DNA of 64,000 nt. It comes from Bactrocera neohumeralis. Taxonomy: Eukaryota; Arthropoda; Insecta; Diptera; Tephritidae. Position numbers and translations under genes: made by a program. The notes under the pieces are model-generated. The model was not told the DNA's origin. It made no database searches and saw only the letters and a program-made list of their open reading frames with translations. Location of the stretch: NCBI RefSeq assembly GCF_024586455.1, contig NC_065921.1:9951401-10015400 (forward strand). The letters run 5' to 3'. This document shows, in pieces, positions 59,091 to 64,000 of this stretch (the stretch's first letter is position 1; the number at the start of each line of letters is the position of its first letter).

Positions 59091-60829
59091 AGGAAACTGT
59101 GGGACTGTGAGAGATGCCTGCGTATGAAGAGTTTGGGGAGCTTTCCGATAGGTGTAATATTCGAAAAGGTTTCAAGACTGTAGCATACTCTTGAAGGACC
59201 CTAAGAGGTGACCTAGTCGCTGATTTTCGCAGCATACCGAAGTTATGGAGGTAACACTCTCCAGTATGCAGACTAAGACACTGAGATGTCATTATCTTTT
59301 TCACTTTCGTAACTGAAGTCAGAGCGAAGATGGTGAGTCCACGCCGACTTTTCCTACTCTTCTCTACAGTCGGTGGCAATAAGGTTGCATTTGTCAATAG
59401 CTCCACAAAACTTGAAGTAAATATGTTATTTACTATATGTTATAAAACTGTTGTTTATCTATAAATTTTATGTTGGTAAAGTAACCTACCTACACATGCG
59501 CAGATACGTAATTTTACCAACCGCCTAAAAGTATGCTTCAAATGTGTATGCAGTATTGCCTTTTTCTTCTATTTGCTCAAAAGCAACAACATTTAGACTG
59601 CTCTCTCCAGCGACTATTTGTTTTGCTAATTTTAGTTGACCTCCGATAAGTCGAAAGATCCCACGTGCACAACAAAAATCAAATTGGGAGCGGGCAAGTC
59701 TTTACATTGAATTAGTCTACGCCAAAAGTGTTTCATGCCATTTCGTTTCGACGGGTACTCAATGAATTACACACTGGAGCATGTTGGTGCGTGTGTATGT
59801 ACATATGTACTCATATTCTAAGTTAATGTACTCTGTAGGAAAATTTATTGCTTTGCAGTTTAGATTATTTTTGGAGAAAGAATATGAAAAGTAGTAGCAA
59901 CAGATATTTGTAAAGAATTAAATTAGGTGTATTTTATAGAGAAATCTTTGAAAATGGTAAATTGAATACTTAGTATTTTTTATTATTTTAATGTTATACA
60001 AAATTTAAAAATCTTTAAGCTTATCTAGCTGAGTTGAGGGCAACAGGTAAAAACAAAACAACTTTTATTTTGATTTTAAGTTAGATTGAAGTTCAAAATA
60101 GTCATTGTAAATTTTGTTTCTCAAAAACTTGAAATACATTTTATCTTGTGGCAGCTTAAGTAATATATGTGTGTATGTGAATATTAAATTATTGTTAAGA
60201 ATATTGGGATATTGAGTGATCTTATTGATTAAATAAAATATAAATAGGGATTGTATTCTTCCACTTTTACTGTATTACTGTTGGTTAAGTGGGTGCGCAT
60301 CGTCTGTTAATCTTATTTTAACAACTGTTTAAGAATTTTAATAAGCAGAATCGAATATTGTAATAACTTTTGCATTAAAAAGATTTCTAAATAAATTTTA
60401 GATTATTATTCTGATTTATTTTTTTCCCCTTATAGGCGAAAGCTGAATAATTTGGAAATTGTAAAAGTGAAAAAAATCATTGTGGGAAAAACGCATTGAA
60501 AAAGTAAGATGAAATAAGAAAAATGAAAGGTTAGATAATTTACGGGCGATCTGGCGCGGGAAGAGAAAGTAACGGAGGAAGTTTGAGTTCTTTAAAGTTA
60601 AAAGGCTACATTTTCTTTGGAAAAAGGTTTGGTTCTTACATTCTTAAATTACATTGTTACAACGGACGAAATCGGACAACAACCGCGGCTACTTTCAATA
60701 TAGCACATTTTTATGTTCCACTTGATTCGTTCAGTTTCCAGGACACAAATCAAGGTGAAATTAATATAACGAGATAAAACTTTGCAGTAATTATGTCTTT
60801 AGTGTGTGTCAATCTGATGACCAAAAATT
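59091..60829. other. Intergenic, no gene recognised
   Basis: 59090-59410 is GC-richer and has a 117-codon minus-strand frame without known features, possibly more of the neighbouring RTE-like insertion. The rest is AT-rich and unassigned. Confidence 0.4.
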
Positions 60830-61341
60830 GTTTAAATCCAATAAAAACTTTTCAAGCCCCTAGGTACCGAATATTCAGACCCCGATACCTACAGTTGACA
60901 TTTGATCGAAAATGTCGGTCAATGTGTGATATATGTATAACTGAAATTAGGGCATAATCCTTCTTTTATATTGGTATGTCTGTATGCAAAAAACGGGTTG
61001 AATCGGACCAATACTTCTCTTAGCCTCCATATACTTAAAATAAAGATTTTCGAACTTCTGGGTGACTTTGTGCCGCATATATCGGCCAATGTGTGAGTTA
61101 TCTCAGTGGAAATAAGAGAGCGTGTTTTACACATACAATGTATCTTTATGCCAAAAATAGTTAAATTTGAGCAAAAACTTGGCCTAGTCCCTGAATAACT
61201 AATATCGAGATTTTCGAACATCCCGCTGGCTTACTATACGATTGGTTTTACGCCTTAAAGTATTTTCCTGGCTTTGATTCTTGCAAGTTGCAAGAGTATA
61301 AAATGTTCGGTGGCACCCGAACTTAGCCCTTCCTTACTTGT
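60830..61341 (+). repeat. Helitron-like (Helentron) dispersed repeat, copy B
   Basis: Same family and orientation as 20520-20939. The end carries a clean stem-loop GTTCGG/CCGAAC (in 'atgttcggtggcacccgaac') followed by 'ttagcccttccttacttgtt', the best-preserved terminus of the three copies. Non-coding. Confidence 0.6.
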
Positions 61342-62029
61342 TATTTTTATCTTTAATAAAAATGTTTTTTCTCTCAAGAATTTTCGGATAAACTTACCAT
61401 TTATGATTAAAAAGTACTGCAATTGTTTGTAACTTTTTTTTTCTTAATATCGGAAAAAGGGCTCAATTTTTGATTGAAAAGGTTCATGTCAAAATATCTG
61501 TTTTTTTTAAAGATCGAAAGGCTTTTTAAAAAAGTAGACATCCGTAAGGTAAGTTTTATCAAAAATGATAAGAAAGATTTCCATTGCCTTTTTCGACTTT
61601 TGTATAATCTAAAAAAAAAAAATTGAAAATAGCAACAACTTAACTGAGTTTGAAATTAGCTCTAACGGTGTAAGTGTTTAAATATAACAGTAATATAATA
61701 TATTAAAATTATACTTATACATTAAAAAACTACATATGCAGTAAATTTTTCTTGCAGGGTCAACGAGCTCACTTTGAGCAAAGTTAAGAATAGTTTGCCT
61801 TTGCTCGTTTCATTCTCAATTAATTCCATGCAAAAATTTCTCAGTTAAATATTTGTTGTTATGCTCGCAAGCAGTTGGAATCGCAAATGTAAAGAATCAC
61901 GCTAAAAAGTGGTAAACACAATTTTGGTTGAGGCAAAAAGCAAAAGCGAAGAATCTAAATCAAATAAGCAAAAGCAAAAGTAAAGTAAAATTATTAGCGG
62001 CGGCGGCGAAATAGTCGCGTTGGAGGTGT
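61342..62029. other. Upstream region of gene 3
   Basis: AT-rich to about 61740, then more balanced composition approaching the candidate promoter, including 'ggcggcggcg' near 62000. No transposon recognised, unlike most of the window. Confidence 0.4.
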
Positions 62030-62072
62030 AGGTAGTTTCAGTCTATTCGCGTTTGGCGCCGTTGATGGTTTT
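62030..62072 (+). promoter_or_regulatory. Candidate promoter (initiator) for tetraspanin gene 3
   Basis: The stretch tagTTTCAGTCtatt contains a perfect insect initiator (TCAGTC) with the +1 A at 62040. At +28 lies GGTTT, four of five matches to the downstream promoter element RGWYV. No TATA box is seen at -30. The surrounding 61980-62300 is richer in GC and low in simple repeats compared with its flanks. It would place the start site ~720 bp upstream of the gene 3 ATG, with a spliced or long 5' UTR. This rests on motif matching only. Confidence 0.3.
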
Positions 62073-62758
62073 CCAATTCGCTAGCATTTCACGGTAATAA
62101 CGGTTTAGTGTGAGACAAATTCAAATTTTTTTTCAGTGAAATGAATTTTGCGCGCGATTTGTGTGAAATGCGATAAAAAATACTCAAAAACTTCTATGAA
62201 AATAGTTGCAACAGTGTCTAAGTGCTTTTAGAGATAAGCGTTAAAGGGGCCATCAGAGCGGGGCATTGCGTGCTTAAATGGAACACTGTGCGCTCTGTTA
62301 GCAAAGTGCAATGCAAATTTATGTGAATTCTAATTTCGTTTGCTAATTTTGGTTTTTGGAAATTTGCAGAATTTCAGTCGAGAATCGAAGCAAGCGCGTT
62401 TCCGAAAATAAACACTGGTGGACAATGGACATTCGTATGGACTTTCGTGCATATATAGTGTAGAAGAGTGGCAGGCGTTTAAAAATATGCCGAAATGTAC
62501 GAATTTTCCATTCGATTTTGTCATCTTTATTTGTGTTTTCACATTTTGCTCGCTTTTCCGCGGTGTTTACTTTGCCAACTTTGATGTGACGGTTTCTGTT
62601 TTCGCCGATTTCGAATGTGTACACATACTGTGTATATAATTGTATATAGTTTTCGACGAACAAGCGCCGCGAAATTTAGAATTATTTCGACTTTACTTTC
62701 ATTTCAAATTTCTTATTTTATTTTTTAGTGAATTGTAAATAAAGAAATAGCAACAAGC

Positions 62759-62818
62759 ATGGCGTGTTCAACAAAAACTCTGAAAGTATTTTCTTTGATT
62801 TGGGATATCCTCTATGCG
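62759..62818 (+). CDS. Tetraspanin gene 3, first coding exon only (by order likely Tsp42Eg)
   Basis: Twenty codons beginning MACSTKTLKVF and continuing LIWDILYA end at a GTGAGT donor at 62819, phase 0. Length, phase, the cysteine near the N-terminus and the lysine just before a hydrophobic run match the first exon of gene 2 and of Tsp42E genes generally. The rest of the gene must lie right of the window; no second exon is visible to 64000. A pyrimidine-rich TTTTATTTTTTTAG lies 30 bases before the ATG (AG at about 62728), which could be the acceptor of an intron in the 5' UTR. The spacing and direction fit a head-to-tail tetraspanin cluster. Confidence 0.75.
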
Positions 62819-63109
62819 GTGAGTAACTGAAAGTGAATTGTTTAATTTTTTTGTAATATTTTATGTTTTGAAATATTGGTTTCAGTAATCACACTTTTTA
62901 CTTTCAATTGAATCGAGCTCTTTTATCATGACAGATAGTTTGACAGATGTCAGTGACACCAAATTGTTAGTTTTTTTAAAGCAACAACAGACCGTGCTAT
63001 TAGGTTATGAATAAATCTTTTTTACACATACTTTTTTTTTATTTTCTCAATTTTAAGTGACAATATTCTCTTTTCTGTCGTCTGATCAAATTTAGTTTAG
63101 TAGTATATC

Positions 63110-63690
63110 AAATCAATTCAAACGCGGGACAGTCAAGAATGAAGGGTTGACACACTTGTTTCAACCTCATATTCTTTGTCTTCAGCAAATGGCTTCTATT
63201 GGCTTCTGCAGATGGCGTCTGTTGTTAGGGCGTGGACGCTAATGGGGCAATGGCCCGATAAAAACCCCAAAACAAGGGTAAGGCTAGTCGTACTGAGAGC
63301 TAAGAGATCACTCGATCTCTTGCGATCGATTTTGGGCCAAAAGGTTTTTGCGACAGCGCCTGCATCCGTACCAGTCTTATCGCAAAGACATTTATAGCGA
63401 GGTTAGGCACTCTTGAACCAGCCCTGAACGCACTGTTAATGAGCTCAATGCTAGTATCGCCGCTCTGCTATTTGAGTGGATGGTCACTTCTCTATTGCTA
63501 CCTCCATTGCTACCTTAATGGCTCCAATCTCGGCCTGGAAGACACTACAATAGTCAGGAAGTATGAAATTGGAGTTGATAGAGAGATCCTGACAGTAAAC
63601 TCCTCCATGAACCTTCCCCCTATGCTTTAACCCATCCGTGCAGAAGATCACTGCCCCTCTCCTTCAACGGTTTCTTCCGAGAATGAGGCA
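63110..63690 (-). pseudogene. Jockey-like ORF2 RNase H and C-terminus fragment, antisense
   Basis: Minus strand reads VIFCTDGLKHRGKVHGGVYC (RNase H start; the TDG aspartate is visible), NFILPDYCSVFQAEIGAIKV, then after a deletion AKTFWPKIDRKRSSDLLAL and LSGHCPISVHAL. This is the same region as 42480-43545 in a different copy. It lies within intron 1 of gene 3, 290 bp past its first exon. Confidence 0.65.
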
Positions 63691-63870
63691 GTTTCCATGA
63701 CCTTCATTTAATGCTTTTTGCCACTCAATTACTTGTGTTCCTGATTAAGTAAATTTACTAAAAAAACTTTTGCAAAACTTCCAACCATTCCGTAGCCGTG
63801 ATTCCATTGGAAACCCAAAAATTCAAGTAAACTCCATGGCAAAAATCATTAACAGTGAATGTTTTCGCAA
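63690..63870 (-). mobile_element. Mariner-like 5' fragment
   Basis: Aligns with 48780-48960: both carry 'gaccttca(t/c)ttaatgc', 'gtgattccattggaaac' and 'aattcaagtaaac'-type text in the same order. It represents the start of the N-terminal HTH region of that family only. Confidence 0.5.
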
Positions 63871-64000
63871 TTTTATTACTTTAAGACATCGTCTTTAGAA
63901 CTATTCTTATATTTTGTAGCAATCAGTAACCGTTCTTTTTTGGTTTTTTTAATTTAAAGTAAATATTTTTGTTGTTTTCGAAATTATATGTGAATGAATA

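Noticed and set aside
1..64000. tRNA genes, rRNA genes, CRISPR arrays, prokaryotic operons
   Set aside because: No cloverleaf with a GGTTCRA box was noticed, no rRNA-like sequence, and direct repeats are microsatellites or transposons; gene structure is that of an animal.

Overview
The window looks like nuclear DNA of a schizophoran (higher) fly, most likely a tephritid fruit fly. The host genes are split insect tetraspanin genes of the Tsp42E type with GT..AG introns. The rest is AT-rich, full of ACATACATATGTA-type microsatellites, and littered with insect transposon relics: mariner of several subfamilies including the DD41D 'rosa' type first described in Ceratitis, hAT, Jockey-like and RTE-like non-LTR elements, and DINE-1/mini-me-like repeats. 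The tephritid assignment is inference. There is no sign of bacterial, viral or organellar sequence.

Three tetraspanin genes lie head to tail on the + strand. Gene 1 (exons 16805-17164, 17229-17423, 17500-17571) ends a protein very like Drosophila Tsp42Ee; its first coding exon was not found and probably lies left of the window. Gene 2 (exons 25019-25075, 49791-49964, 50110-50271, 51656-51853, 51962-52033) gives a complete 220-residue tetraspanin, with a 24.7-kb first intron filled with repeats. Gene 3 is represented only by its first coding exon (62759-62818); the remainder lies to the right. By the order of the Drosophila cluster they would be Tsp42Ee, Ef and Eg. All introns seen are phase 0, and the introns before the CCG motif and inside TM4 sit at equivalent places in genes 1 and 2. 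Tetraspanins organise other membrane proteins into microdomains, so the three are expected to act as related membrane scaffolds rather than as a pathway.

Layout: 1-16804, repeats and unassigned DNA (possibly intron 1 of gene 1); 16805-17571, gene 1; 17572-25018, intergenic with a Helitron-like repeat and a rosa-type relic; 25019-52033, gene 2; 52034-62758, intergenic with mariner, RTE-like and Helitron-like relics, ending in a candidate promoter; 62759-64000, gene 3 exon 1 and the start of its intron, already carrying two transposon fragments. Every transposase or reverse transcriptase seen is broken by stops, frameshifts or deletions.

The observations most worth a second look are a 432-bp element with near-perfect 51-bp terminal inverted repeats (39721-40152), a three-unit ~105-bp tandem repeat lying inside a Jockey-like coding region (42764-43080), a 445-bp internally deleted mariner with both ends intact inside intron 3 of gene 2 (50965-51409), a long hairpin at 54784-54919, and an unidentified coding-like minus-strand ORF nested in intron 1 (43970-44242). 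No convincing new multi-gene system was found.
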